DNA of 64,000 bases from Blastococcus fimeti (GCA_900102115.1 FNAW01000002.1:828470-892469); one strand, 5' to 3'; positions 33,908 through 45,478 are shown, counted from the stretch's first letter. Numbers and translations are program-made. Notes: generated by a model not told the origin, from the sequence alone.

Positions 33908-33969
33908 GTCGGCGGCTCCTTGGGTGATCGTCGGGCGGGAGGCGACCGTATCCCGCCCGACGACGTGCG

Positions 33970-36174
33970 TCACCGTCCCGCGACCGCCACGGCCTCCGGC
34001 GCACGCGCCACCCCGGTGGCGGCGACGCTCGCCTCCGCTCCCAGGTCCAGCCGACGCAGCAGCTGGGCGTTGAGCGCCACCACCACGGTGGACAGGGACA
34101 TCAGCAGCGCCCCCACCTCCATGGGCAGGACGAAGCCGACCGAGGCCAGCACACCCGCGGCCAGGGGCACCGAGACCAGGTTGTACCCCGCGGCCCACCA
34201 GAGGTTCTGCGTCATCTTCCGGTAGCCCGCACGGGACAGCCGGATGACCGAGAGCACCGAGCGCGGATCGTCGGAGGCGAGGATGACGCCGGCCGAGGCG
34301 ATGGCGACGTCGGTACCGGCACCGATGGCGATGCCGACGTCGGCCTGCGCGAGCGCGGGCGCGTCGTTGACACCGTCGCCGACCATGGCCACCGACCGCC
34401 CCTGGTGCTGGAGCGCGGCGACCTTCCCGCTCTTGTCCTCGGGCCGGACGCCGGCGAAGACCTGGTCGATGCCCAGCTCGGCGGCCACGCTGCGGGCCAC
34501 CGGCTCGGCGTCCCCGGTGATCATGACCACCTCGACGCCGAGGGCGTGCAGCGCGTCGACCGCCTCCCTCGACTCCGGGCGGATCTCGTCGGCCAGCGCC
34601 ATGGCTCCGGCGAGTGCCCCGTCGACGATCACGTGCAGCACCGTCGCCCCGGCGTCCCCCCACCCCTGGGTGCCCGGCAGCGGCTGCAGGCCGTGCTCGG
34701 CCAGCAGGTGCGGGCCACCGACGGCGACGGTCCGGCCGTCGACCGTCGCGGTCACCCCCACGGCCGCCGAGGCCCGGAAGCCCGTGGCCGGCCGGACGGT
34801 CAGGTTCCGGTGCCGCGCCGCGGTGACGACGGCCCGGGCCAGGGGGTGCTCGCTGTCGGCCTCCGCGGCGGCCGCCAGGGCGAGCACGTCGTCCTCGGGC
34901 GCGCCGGTGGTGACGAGGTGCTCCACGGCGGGCTCCCCCCGGGTCAGGGTGCCGGTCTTGTCGAACAGCACCGTGTCGATGGTCCGCATGCGTTCGAGGG
35001 CGGCGCGGTCCTTCACCAGGACGCCGCCCCGGGCGGCACGCTCGGTGCTGATGGAGACGACGAGCGGGATGGCCAGCCCCAGGGCGTGCGGGCAGGCGAT
35101 GACCAGCACCGTGATCACCCGCACGAGCGCGTCCTCGGGAGCACCGAGGACCGACCAGACGACCGCGGTGATGAGCGCCGCGACGACGGCGAACCAGAAC
35201 AGCCAGCCGGCCGCCCGGTCCGCCAGCAGCTGCGCGCGGGTGGTCGACGACTGCGCCTCGGCCACGAGCCGCTGGATCCCGGCCAGGGCGGTGTCGTCCC
35301 CCACCGCGGTGACCCGCACCCGGACGGCGGTGTCCGTGGCGACCGTGCCCGCGACGACGACGTCCCCGGGCCCTCGTCGCACCGGCCGGGACTCGCCGGT
35401 GATCATGGACTCGTCCACGTCGGCGGTCCCGTCGACGACCTCGCCGTCGGCGGGCACGCGGCCACCCGGCCGGACGACGACCACGTCGCCGATGGCCAGC
35501 TCGGACGGCGCGACGGTCACGACGGTGTCGCCGACCAGCTTCTCCGCCTCGTCGGGCAGCAGCGCGGCCAGCGAGTCCAGCGCGGACGACGTCCGGGCCA
35601 GCGACCGCATCTCCAGCCAGTGGCCGAGCAGCATGATGACGACCAGGAGGGCGAGCTCCCACCAGAAGTCGAGCTCGTGGGACAGCACGCCGAGGCCGGC
35701 CCCCCAGGAGGCGACGAAGGCGACGGTGATGGCCATCCCGATGAGCAGCATCATCCCCGGCTGCCGGGCCCGGATCTCCCCGACCGCACCGGTGAGGAAC
35801 GGCCGGCCGCCCCAGACGTAGAGGACCGTGCCGAGCACGGGAGCCACCCACTCGAGGCCGGGGACGTCGGGGAGGTCGTAGCCCACGACCGACGCGAACA
35901 TGTCGCTGAGCAGGACGGTCGGCAGCGCCAGGACGAGGCTGATCCAGAACAGCCGGCGGAACATGCCGACGTGATCGTCGTGGCCGCCGTGCCGTTCGTC
36001 GTGGCCCTCGTGCCCCGACGACGAGGCCGCGGCGAGCGGATCCTCCAGGGCCCGACTGCCCGCGCCCGGGCGGGCGAGGCCCTGCCCGTGGGCGGACCCG
36101 TGGTGGCGTGCCGCGGTGGCTGCACCGGGGTTGCCCTGGCGTGACCGACCGGACTGGTTCGCGTGGTCCGACAT
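33970..36174 (-). CDS. P1B-type copper-transporting ATPase with CPH motif
   Basis: A 734-residue heavy-metal P-type ATPase. The N-terminal ~70 residues are His-rich (HHGSAHG, GHEGHDERHGGHDDH) and replace a CxxC metal-binding domain. The transport signature is CPH in VLVIACPHALGLAIPLV, the P1B-3/CopB group, which exports Cu(II)/Cu(I) or Ag. The phosphorylation site DKTGT, TGES in the actuator domain and MVGDGVNDAPAL hinge are intact. A CsoR-like palindrome lies about 80 bp upstream of its start, predicting induction by copper. Confidence 0.9.
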   Translation of the reverse strand: MSDHANQSGRSRQGNPGAATAARHHGSAHGQGLARPGAGSRALEDPLAAASSSGHEGHDERHGGHDDHVGMFRRLFWISLVLALPTVLLSDMFASVVGYDLPDVPGLEWVAPVLGTVLYVWGGRPFLTGAVGEIRARQPGMMLLIGMAITVAFVASWGAGLGVLSHELDFWWELALLVVIMLLGHWLEMRSLARTSSALDSLAALLPDEAEKLVGDTVVTVAPSELAIGDVVVVRPGGRVPADGEVVDGTADVDESMITGESRPVRRGPGDVVVAGTVATDTAVRVRVTAVGDDTALAGIQRLVAEAQSSTTRAQLLADRAAGWLFWFAVVAALITAVVWSVLGAPEDALVRVITVLVIACPHALGLAIPLVVSISTERAARGGVLVKDRAALERMRTIDTVLFDKTGTLTRGEPAVEHLVTTGAPEDDVLALAAAAEADSEHPLARAVVTAARHRNLTVRPATGFRASAAVGVTATVDGRTVAVGGPHLLAEHGLQPLPGTQGWGDAGATVLHVIVDGALAGAMALADEIRPESREAVDALHALGVEVVMITGDAEPVARSVAAELGIDQVFAGVRPEDKSGKVAALQHQGRSVAMVGDGVNDAPALAQADVGIAIGAGTDVAIASAGVILASDDPRSVLSVIRLSRAGYRKMTQNLWWAAGYNLVSVPLAAGVLASVGFVLPMEVGALLMSLSTVVVALNAQLLRRLDLGAEASVAATGVARAPEAVAVAGR

Positions 36175-36253
36175 CGCTGTCCACCTCGTCCCTGCAGTGA
36201 CCGACCGACGGGTCGGCGAGGGCTGTCTGCCCTCCTCAGGCCTGCCAACAAGG

Positions 36254-36268
36254 TACCCCCCTGGGGTA
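36254..36268. promoter_or_regulatory. CsoR-like copper operator (TACCCC-CCT-GGGGTA)
   Basis: A 15-bp perfect inverted repeat in the spacer between the divergent copper ATPase and AtuA-like genes. The TACCC...GGGTA core is like sites bound by the copper sensor CsoR. It lies on the ATPase side but could affect both promoters. Confidence 0.6.
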
Positions 36269-36317
36269 TTTCACGCCAGACTTCCGTGGCCGCCGCGGGC
36301 CGCTCCCCCGCGTTCGC

Positions 36318-36323
36318 TAGCGT
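36318..36323 (+). promoter_or_regulatory. Leaderless -10 element (TAGCGT) of the AtuA-like gene
   Basis: A TAnnnT hexamer 6 nt before the ATG at 36330; no Shine-Dalgarno sequence. Confidence 0.45.
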
Positions 36324-36329
36324 CCGGGC

Positions 36330-38114
36330 ATGAGTGACCGGCGTCCCATCCGCATCGGCAACTTCTCCGGCTACCTCGGCGACCGATTCACCGCGATCGA
36401 GGAGGCGCTGGCCGGGGACCCCGTCGACGTCCTCATGGGCGACTACCTGGCCGAGGTCACGCTCGCCGGGCTCGCCACGACGTACCGGCAGAACCCCGAG
36501 CGCGGTGGCTACGTCGCCTCCTTCCTGCGCCAGCTCGCCCCGCACCTGGGGGTGATCGCCGAGCGCGGGATCAAGGTGGTGAGCAACGCCGGCGGCTTCG
36601 ACCCGGCGGGCATGGCCGAGGCGCTGCGCGGCCTGGTGGCCGAGGCGGGGCTGTCCCTGCGGGTGGCGCACGTGGAGGGCGACAACCTGGTCGGCCGGCT
36701 CGAGGAGTTCCACGCCGAGGGCTTCGCGTTGGAGAACCTGGACACGAACGCGCCGCTCAAGGACTGGGGCGTCGAGCCGATCGCGGCGAACGCCTACCTG
36801 GGCGGGTTCGGCATCGCCGAGGCGCTGCGGGCGGGGGCCGACGTCGTCATCACCGGGCGGGTCACCGACGCCTCGCTGACCGTCGGCCCGGCCGCCTGGT
36901 GGCACGGGTGGACGCCGGACGACTGGGACGCCCTGGCCGGCGCGGTCACCGCGGGGCACATCATCGAGTGCGGGGCGCACGCCACCGGCGGCAACTTCTC
37001 CGGGTTCCGCACCGTGCCGGGCATCGTCCGGCCCGGGTTCCCGATCGGCGAGATCGCCGCCGACGGCAGCAGCGTCATCACCAAGCACGCCCGCGACGGC
37101 GGCATGGTCACCGTCGACACGGTGACCGCCCAGCTGGTCTACGAGATCCAGGGGCCGAGGTACCTCAACCCGGACGCGACGGTGCACCTGGAGACGGTGC
37201 AGCTGTCCCAGGTCGGCCCCGACCGGGTGGCCATCGGCCCGGTGACCGGATCGCCGCCGCCGGCCACCGCGAAGGTCGCGGTCTTCGCGCCGATCGGCTA
37301 CGAGATCTCCACGATGCTGTTCTGCACGTCGCCGGACGTCGAGGCGAAGGTGGCGCTGCTGCGCGAGCAGCTCGAGCTGGCGCTCGGCGGCGTCGTCGAC
37401 GAGCTGGACGTGACCGCACTGGGCACGGCCGCACCGGACCCGGCGACCCAGTGGGCGGCGACGGTCCCGATCCGGGTGATCGCCACGGCGCGGGAGCGGG
37501 AGCAGCTGCGGGCGTTCCCGCAGGCGGTGAGCAGCCTGTACCTGCAGGGCTTCCCCGGTTTCCACCACGACGGGCACGCGCAGGCGGCGCGCGAGCCGTG
37601 GCCGCGGATCGACTACTGGCCGGCGTTGCTGCCCGCCGAGGTGCTGGTGCACCGGGCGGTGATGGACGACGGCACGGTCATCGACGCCCCGACGCCGTCC
37701 CGCGTGGCGACGGACGACGAGATCGCCCAGCCCCGGCACCCCGAGCCGGAGACCGCACCGTCGACCGGCGGGCACCGGGTGATGCTCGGCGACCTGGCGC
37801 ACGCGCGGGCCGGGGACAAGGGCGGCAACTCCAACGTCGGGCTCTGGGCGAGCGACCCGGCGCACTGGGAGTGGCTGCGTTCGACGCTCACCACCGACGC
37901 CTTCCGCGCGCTCATGCCCGAGGCGCGCGAGCTGACGCTGCGCCGGCACGAGTTCCCGCACCTCCGGGCCGTGCACTTCGTGCTCGAGGGGCTGCTCGGG
38001 ACCGGCGGCTCGTCCAACCTGCGGGTGGACCAGATCGGCAAGTCGGTCGGTGAGTACCTGCGGTCGAGGTACGTGCCGGCACCGGAGGAATTGCCCGACC
38101 GACCCCTGGGTTGA
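36330..38114 (+). CDS. AtuA-like (DUF1446) acyclic terpene utilization family protein
   Basis: A 594-residue protein with the full DUF1446 region: GNFSGYLGDRF start, MGDYLAEVTLAGL, VVSNAGGFDP and the GGNFSGFRTVPGI block. A shorter C-terminal domain (HARAGDKGGNSNVGLWASD) of the type often fused or adjacent to AtuA follows. AtuA is needed for citronellol/geraniol use in Pseudomonas; actinobacterial members often lack the rest of the atu set, as here. It is followed 37 bp later by a quinone oxidoreductase, probably co-transcribed. Function in this organism is unclear. Confidence 0.82.
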   Translation: MSDRRPIRIGNFSGYLGDRFTAIEEALAGDPVDVLMGDYLAEVTLAGLATTYRQNPERGGYVASFLRQLAPHLGVIAERGIKVVSNAGGFDPAGMAEALRGLVAEAGLSLRVAHVEGDNLVGRLEEFHAEGFALENLDTNAPLKDWGVEPIAANAYLGGFGIAEALRAGADVVITGRVTDASLTVGPAAWWHGWTPDDWDALAGAVTAGHIIECGAHATGGNFSGFRTVPGIVRPGFPIGEIAADGSSVITKHARDGGMVTVDTVTAQLVYEIQGPRYLNPDATVHLETVQLSQVGPDRVAIGPVTGSPPPATAKVAVFAPIGYEISTMLFCTSPDVEAKVALLREQLELALGGVVDELDVTALGTAAPDPATQWAATVPIRVIATAREREQLRAFPQAVSSLYLQGFPGFHHDGHAQAAREPWPRIDYWPALLPAEVLVHRAVMDDGTVIDAPTPSRVATDDEIAQPRHPEPETAPSTGGHRVMLGDLAHARAGDKGGNSNVGLWASDPAHWEWLRSTLTTDAFRALMPEARELTLRRHEFPHLRAVHFVLEGLLGTGGSSNLRVDQIGKSVGEYLRSRYVPAPEELPDRPLG

Positions 38115-38151
38115 GTGACCCGGACCACTTCCGACGATCAGGAGCTCATTG

Positions 38152-39117
38152 ATGAAGGCTGCCGTCTACCACCGCAACGGTCCCCCGGACGTCCTGCAGT
38201 ACGAGGAGGTCCCCGATCCGGAGCTCGTGCCGGGCGGCGTGATCATCCGGGTGGAGGCCGTGTCGATCGAGGGCGGCGACACCCTCAACCGGCTGGGCGG
38301 CCCGCTGCTCTCCGACCCGCACATCGTCGGCTACCAGGCCGCCGGGACGATCGTCGCGGTCGCCGACGACGTGACCGACCGGGCCGTCGGCGACCGGGTG
38401 GTCGCGACCAGCAGCCACGGTTCGCACGCCGAACTGTTCGCCGTCTCCGCCCGCACCACGTGGAAGATCCCCGGGGGCGCCGACATCGCCGCCGCCGCCT
38501 GCGTGCCGGTCGCGTACGGCACCGCGCACGACTGCCTCTTCGAGTTCGGCCGGCTGCAGGAGGGCGAGACCGTCCTCATCCAGGCCGGCGCCGGTGGCGT
38601 CGGTGTGGCCGCGATCCAGCTGGCCAAGCGGGCCGGCGCCACCGTGATCGCGACCGCGTCGTCGCTCGCGCGGCTCGAGCCGCTCGCCGAGCTCGGCCTG
38701 GAACACGCCGTCGACTACTCGAAGAGCGGCTGGGTCGAGGAGGTGCGGGCTCTCACCGAGGGCGGACGCGGGGTGAACGTCGTCGTCGACTCGGTCGGCG
38801 GCGCAACGCTGCAGAAGTCCGTCGCCTGCCTGCGCCGCCGGGGCCGCGCCATCACCGTCGGGAATGCCGGGCGGGACGTGACGCCGTTCAACGCCGGCGT
38901 CCTGGGGATGCAGAACCAGTCGCTGACCGGCGTCTACCTGGGCGGCGAGATCACCACGCCGCGCGTGCAGACGATGGTGCAGGACCTGGTGGACGACGTC
39001 GCCGCCGGCCGGCTGACCGTGCTCGTCGACCGCACCTTCCCGCTCGCCGAGGCCGCCGCCGCGCACGAGTACATCGAGAGCCGGAAGGCCGTCGGGCGCG
39101 TCGTGCTCGTCCCCTGA
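38152..39117 (+). CDS. Zinc-independent quinone oxidoreductase/MDR family
   Basis: A 321-residue MDR-superfamily reductase; the ATG at 38152 has GGAG at 7 nt. The NADPH-binding motif is GAGGVGVAAIQLAK at about residues 140-153. The catalytic zinc ligands of alcohol dehydrogenases are missing, as in quinone oxidoreductases (Qor) and enoyl reductases. It likely reduces an enone or quinone using NADPH. Positioned after an AtuA-like gene, it could act on an unsaturated terpenoid intermediate, but this is inference. Confidence 0.87.
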   Translation: MKAAVYHRNGPPDVLQYEEVPDPELVPGGVIIRVEAVSIEGGDTLNRLGGPLLSDPHIVGYQAAGTIVAVADDVTDRAVGDRVVATSSHGSHAELFAVSARTTWKIPGGADIAAAACVPVAYGTAHDCLFEFGRLQEGETVLIQAGAGGVGVAAIQLAKRAGATVIATASSLARLEPLAELGLEHAVDYSKSGWVEEVRALTEGGRGVNVVVDSVGGATLQKSVACLRRRGRAITVGNAGRDVTPFNAGVLGMQNQSLTGVYLGGEITTPRVQTMVQDLVDDVAAGRLTVLVDRTFPLAEAAAAHEYIESRKAVGRVVLVP

Positions 39118-39123
39118 GCCGTC

Positions 39124-39154
39124 AGGGGTGCGGGGACCACGTCTCCGCACCCCT
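39124..39154. terminator. Bidirectional hairpin terminator
   Basis: A perfect 10-bp stem AGGGGTGCGG/CCGCACCCCT (39124-39133 with 39145-39154) between the convergent quinone oxidoreductase and arr genes. Confidence 0.75.
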
Positions 39155-39160
39155 CTGGCC

Positions 39161-39571
39161 TCAGTTGATGATCTCGGCCCGCTCGTCCGCCCGGAGGACC
39201 GCCAGCCGTTCCCGCCACATCCGAAGGGCCTCCGGCGTCAGCCGCGTCCAGTCCTGGACCTCGCCGATGACCCGGAGCGGGGCGCGGCTGCGGTAGGACC
39301 GGGTGGGGTTGCCGGGGAACTTCTTGTCGGTGACGTTCGGGTCGTCCTCGAACGCGCCGGTCGGCTCGACCTCGTAGACGCGCGGCGCACCACTGCCGGC
39401 AGCGAGTTCGGCGGCGAGGCCGGCGCCGTCCCGGAGCGCGGTGAAGTAGATGTGGTTCATCACGACCTCGGGGCGGTAGTTCGACCGGAAGCCCGGGGTC
39501 AGGAGATCGCCGACCTGCAGGTCGGCCTTCGTGCCGTGGAAGAACGGCCCGGTGTCGGACGGTTCGCTCAT
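39161..39571 (-). CDS. arr: Rifamycin ADP-ribosyltransferase Arr
   Basis: A 136-residue protein with the compact Arr fold: FFHGTKADLQVGDLL near the start, NHIYFTAL, VYEVEPTGAFEDDPN and the diagnostic TDKKFPGNPTRSYRS, with near-identity to this block in mycobacterial and plasmid Arr enzymes. Arr transfers ADP-ribose from NAD to the C23 hydroxyl of rifamycins, inactivating them. Usual length is about 140 residues, so it is complete. It has a leaderless-type TACGGT element 7 nt before its ATG. It is probably intrinsic rather than acquired, since composition matches its neighbours. Confidence 0.9.
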   Translation of the reverse strand: MSEPSDTGPFFHGTKADLQVGDLLTPGFRSNYRPEVVMNHIYFTALRDGAGLAAELAAGSGAPRVYEVEPTGAFEDDPNVTDKKFPGNPTRSYRSRAPLRVIGEVQDWTRLTPEALRMWRERLAVLRADERAEIIN

Positions 39572-39578
39572 CCCCGAC

Positions 39579-39584
39579 ACCGTA
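39579..39584 (-). promoter_or_regulatory. Leaderless -10 element (TACGGT) of arr
   Basis: On the minus strand, TACGGT ends 7 nt before the ATG at 39571, with no Shine-Dalgarno sequence between. Confidence 0.5.
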
Positions 39585-39642
39585 GGCGAACGAGCCAGGA
39601 GGAGCGGTCTGTCCTCGCTGCCGAGTCGAGCCTCGCGGCACG

Positions 39643-39935
39643 ATGGACCCCGTGACGGCGCTGGCAGGGTCAGCCGGCGGGGACGAGCGTCTCGTCGCGG
39701 TCCACGGGGCGACCAGCGGGCCGTGGGTGTTCGACCGGTAGCCGGAGGCGTTCCCCGGCTACGACGTCCGTGCTCCGGACCTGCAGGAGGGACCCGACGT
39801 CGCCCGGGCCCGGATGAGCGACTACGTCGACCGGGTGCTCGTCGCGACCGCCGACCGCCCTGCGGTCGTCTGCGATGGAGCATGGGAGGCCTCGTGGCGT
39901 TGATGGCCGCGCAGCGAACCCCGACCACCCTCCCG
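39643..39935 (+). pseudogene. Alpha/beta-hydrolase pseudogene
   Basis: From ATG 39643 or GTG 39652 the frame reads like an alpha/beta hydrolase (LVAVHGATSGPWVFDR). It is broken by an in-frame TAG at 39739-39741 where Trp (TGG) is expected, continues as PEAFPGYDVRAPDLQEG, then shifts frame at about 39874. There one missing G turns the expected VVCGWSMGGLVALMAAQR nucleophile elbow into a different frame. The remainder is absent after about 39935, so the gene is also truncated at its 3' end. Three independent lesions make it a clear pseudogene. Confidence 0.8.
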
Positions 39936-39971
39936 AGCCCCGCAGGACACTCGACCGCCGGACGAAGCAGA

Positions 39972-40005
39972 GCCGCCCCGACCCTCCGAAGAGGGCCGGG
40001 GCGGC
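39972..40005 (-). terminator. Hairpin terminator downstream of nrdJ
   Basis: A 15-bp stem with one A-C mismatch (39972-39986 with 39991-40005) and a CGAA loop, 43 bp after the nrdJ stop. Confidence 0.8.
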
Positions 40006-40048
40006 CGTGGTCATGCGTCGAGGGCGCGCCTCCCGGCGGGCCTCGCTA

Positions 40049-42931
<2,883 letters not shown>

Positions 42932-43049
42932 GGTGTGGAGCTCCCTGGTCTTTGCTTTGGATGTGTCGTGCGAGGGAGATCGGAGGGCTGGGGAAGAGCC
43001 GCGATCGGTGTGCTCTGAGGTGATGTCTAGCCGGAGGGTCTGACAGTTC

Positions 43050-43547
43050 TCAGGTGCCGGCGGAGCCGCCGGCCGGGCCGGGCGCAGGATCGGCGCCCCC
43101 GGTGGTGCGGGCCTTCAGCTCGGCGATCTCCTTCTCGAAGTCGGCCACCGAGGTGAAGGCGCGGTAGACGCTGGCGAAGCGCAGGTACGCGACCTCGTCC
43201 AGTTCGCGGAGCGGACGCAGGATGGCCAGCCCGACCTCGTGGCTCGGCACCTCGGCCGCGCCACTCGCCCGGATGGTGTCCTCGACCTGCTGCGCCAGCA
43301 GCGCCAGCTGGTCCTCGTCGACCGGCCGGCCCTGACAGGCCCGGCGGACTCCGGCGACCACCTTGGAGCGGTTGAACGGCTCGCTCACCCCGCTGCGCTT
43401 GACGACGGCGAGGACGGCCTCCTCGACGGTGGTGAACCGCCGGCCGCACTGGGGGCAGGAGCGGCGACGACGGGTGGTGGCCCCCTCGTCGGCCTCCCGC
43501 GAGTCGATCACCCGGCTGTCGGGGTTGTGGCAGAACGGGCAACGCAT
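43050..43547 (-). CDS. nrdR: Transcriptional repressor NrdR
   Basis: A 165-residue repressor. Its zinc ribbon has C3/C6 (CPFC) and C31/C34 (CPQC); the ATP-cone domain covers about residues 46-136 ([17 protein letters not shown]). NrdR senses ATP/dATP and represses ribonucleotide reductase genes. It is the first gene of the nrdR-nrdJ unit and lies downstream of a paired NrdR box, so it is likely autoregulated. The last ~20 residues are a disordered Gly/Ala/Pro tail. Confidence 0.97.
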   Translation of the reverse strand: MRCPFCHNPDSRVIDSREADEGATTRRRRSCPQCGRRFTTVEEAVLAVVKRSGVSEPFNRSKVVAGVRRACQGRPVDEDQLALLAQQVEDTIRASGAAEVPSHEVGLAILRPLRELDEVAYLRFASVYRAFTSVADFEKEIAELKARTTGGADPAPGPAGGSAGT

Positions 43548-43673
43548 CGCGGTCCACCTCCTTCGGCGACTCCTCGTCCGAGGTGTCCTGTGGACCCTCC
43601 TGGGGACATCCGGTGGACGCCGCGGGGAGAACCTGAGGACCAGCCTGTGGACAAGTCTTACAGCTCTGTAACT

Positions 43674-43717
43674 ACTAGATCTAGTGGAACCCTAAGCCTG
43701 GCCCCACTAGATGTGCA
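43674..43717 (-). promoter_or_regulatory. Paired NrdR boxes upstream of nrdR
   Basis: Box 1 is the perfect palindrome ACTAGATCTAGT (43674-43685). Box 2 begins ACTAGATGTG at 43706, exactly 32 bp (about three helical turns) from box 1, the paired phasing typical of NrdR operators. They lie about 127 bp upstream of the nrdR start in the 359-bp gap 43548-43906. The rest of the gap shows no convincing gene. Confidence 0.75.
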
Positions 43718-43906
43718 AGAGCTGCCGCCGTCGGCGTGTTCCGCCCTGACCCTGCCGTCACCCTCAGGAACAGGGCATCCCAGGAGTCACACGACACGCC
43801 CGCAGACGCGCCGGACGGCGCCCGTGGAGACCCGAGGGGTCGCCGGAGCGAGGCCCGACGCCACGTGCCGCCGGACCGGCGCGGACTCCGGCCGACCGCG
43901 AGCCGG

Positions 43907-44731
43907 TCAGGAGGTGCGGGAGCCGCTCAACCGGGGACGACGGGACGAGGGCGCGAGGTCGCTCAGCCGCATGGGACGCGTCAGCAGGTCCGGCTCCACG
44001 TCGATGCGCCCGGTGCAGACCTCGGCCCGGCCGAAGGACTCCTCCGGACGTGCCGCGCGAGCGCCGGGGACCACCCAGCCGGCGCCGGCGTGCGGACGCG
44101 CCGCCGTGCGGCGCGGCTCGGGGGCCCGGTCGGGCTCGACGGCCGGGAACTGGTCGGTGGCGTCGGTGACCGCGCCGAACACCTCGGTGTCGGCGGCGCG
44201 GTGCCGGCCCTCGTCGTCCGGGGCGCGGTGCCGGCCGGCGGCGGCAGTCGTCCCCGCCGCGGGCACCGTCCGGACGGAAGTGTCCGCGACCGGGGCCACC
44301 TCGACCGGGGCGGCGCCGTCGACGAGCGCCTCCTCGGGTGCGCGGCGGCGACCGGTGCGGCGCTCCGCGGCCGCGGGCGCCGGGGCCTCGTCGCGGATCA
44401 TCGGCAGCGCGGACGTGGTCGCCGCGTCGGAGCCGACGGTCCGGCCGCGCAGGGCAGAGATGGCCTGGGCAGGGGGCAGCACCTGCTTGACCCGGGAGTC
44501 CATCCGGCCGGCCCCGGCGCTCGGCGAGGTCTCGGTGTCGGGCAGGCGGAGTGCGGCCAGTTCGATCCAGGCCGTCTCCTCGACGCCGCCCACGACGACG
44601 CGGACCCACATCTGACAGGTACCGGAGGCGTCGTGCCGCCAACCCAGCAGTTCGCCTGCCCACCACGTGCCCGCCTGGAACACCTCGACGGACTGGGGGG
44701 AACTGGTGAACACAGCTGCGCGACTGTCCAT
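43907..44731 (-). CDS. Hypothetical protein, disordered C-terminal half
   Basis: A 274-residue protein starting MDSRAAVFTSSPQSVEVFQ. The first ~80 residues look folded and tryptophan-rich (GTWWAGELLGWRHDASG and MWVRVVVGGVEE), like a small actinobacterial beta domain. The rest is Ala/Arg/Pro-rich and predicted disordered. Situated between nrdR and the LysM gene, it has no recognisable catalytic motif. I cannot assign a function. Confidence 0.6.
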   Translation of the reverse strand: MDSRAAVFTSSPQSVEVFQAGTWWAGELLGWRHDASGTCQMWVRVVVGGVEETAWIELAALRLPDTETSPSAGAGRMDSRVKQVLPPAQAISALRGRTVGSDAATTSALPMIRDEAPAPAAAERRTGRRRAPEEALVDGAAPVEVAPVADTSVRTVPAAGTTAAAGRHRAPDDEGRHRAADTEVFGAVTDATDQFPAVEPDRAPEPRRTAARPHAGAGWVVPGARAARPEESFGRAEVCTGRIDVEPDLLTRPMRLSDLAPSSRRPRLSGSRTS

Positions 44732-44874
44732 GGGCCCTGACACCCGACGACCGTAAGCGTTCGGACGACCACCCAGCGTGAAGGCAGGCGGGCTGAGGGT
44801 TGACGAACTCGCGCCCTCAGGTTGGAGAGGTGTTGCCCTGGCCCCCGACCCGCCCCCGGGTGTGGCGTCCGGCG

Positions 44875-45441
44875 TCACGGCAGGACGAGGGTCTGACCCG
44901 GCACCAGGGAGGCGTCCGGCAGCCCGTTCAGCTCCCGGATCTCCGCGACGACCGCCCGGACGTCCTCGCCGCTCCCGGCCACCGTGGCCGCGATCGACCA
45001 CAGCGTGTCGCCCGGCTCGACGACGACGCTGCTCTCCCCCGCCAGCCGGAGGCCGTCTCCTCCGTCCGAGACCACCGAGCCCACCCAGGACCCGACCACC
45101 ACCCCCACCGCCAGGCCGAGCACCACCCCGAGCCGCCGGGCGCGCCGGGTGAGCCGGAGACCGGGCGCCACGTGGATCTCGGGGACCCCGCCCGGAGCCG
45201 GCCTGCGCGGGCCGGGACCACCCGGCACGGGACGCCGGGTGTTCGGCGCCGGAGGCCGGCGGCCGTGGACCCCGGGACCGGCGGGCCCCCGTCCCGCACC
45301 CTCTCCTGCACGGGACGACAGCGTCGGCCCGGGTACCGCCCGGAGCTGCCCACGCCGGCCGGACCCCCCGGCCAGCGGCGGACGCCAGGGCGCCTGCACC
45401 GCCTCGTCGAACTCCACCACGGCCTGCACCACGCTTCCCAT
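44875..45441 (-). CDS. LysM membrane protein, SOS-controlled ChiZ/YneA-like
   Basis: A 188-residue protein from the ATG at 45441, with GGAGG upstream. A Pro/Gly/Arg-rich cytoplasmic part of about 100 residues is followed by one membrane segment (LGVVLGLAVGVVVGSWVGSV). An extracytoplasmic LysM domain follows (VEPGDTLWSIAATVAG...LVPGQTLVLP). Gene order lexA / divergent LysM protein / nrdR matches Mycobacterium Rv2720/Rv2719c/Rv2718c, and the role of B. subtilis YneA beside lexA. It likely delays division during DNA damage. Two LexA boxes separate it from lexA. Confidence 0.83.
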   Translation of the reverse strand: MGSVVQAVVEFDEAVQAPWRPPLAGGSGRRGQLRAVPGPTLSSRAGEGAGRGPAGPGVHGRRPPAPNTRRPVPGGPGPRRPAPGGVPEIHVAPGLRLTRRARRLGVVLGLAVGVVVGSWVGSVVSDGGDGLRLAGESSVVVEPGDTLWSIAATVAGSGEDVRAVVAEIRELNGLPDASLVPGQTLVLP

Positions 45442-45478
45442 GACCACTCCTCCCGACCCACCGACCGGTGCATCACGT

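Noticed and set aside
32654..36184. A single minus-strand frame of over 1,100 codons spanning the amidohydrolase and part of the copper ATPase
   Set aside because: Only the last 417 codons (from 33907) code for the amidohydrolase; the upstream part is the out-of-frame shadow of the ATPase.
42932..43049. Cobalamin riboswitch before the B12-dependent nrdJ
   Set aside because: The 118-bp gap is too short and shows no B12-box-like core or paired helices; nrdJ is controlled through NrdR boxes upstream of nrdR.
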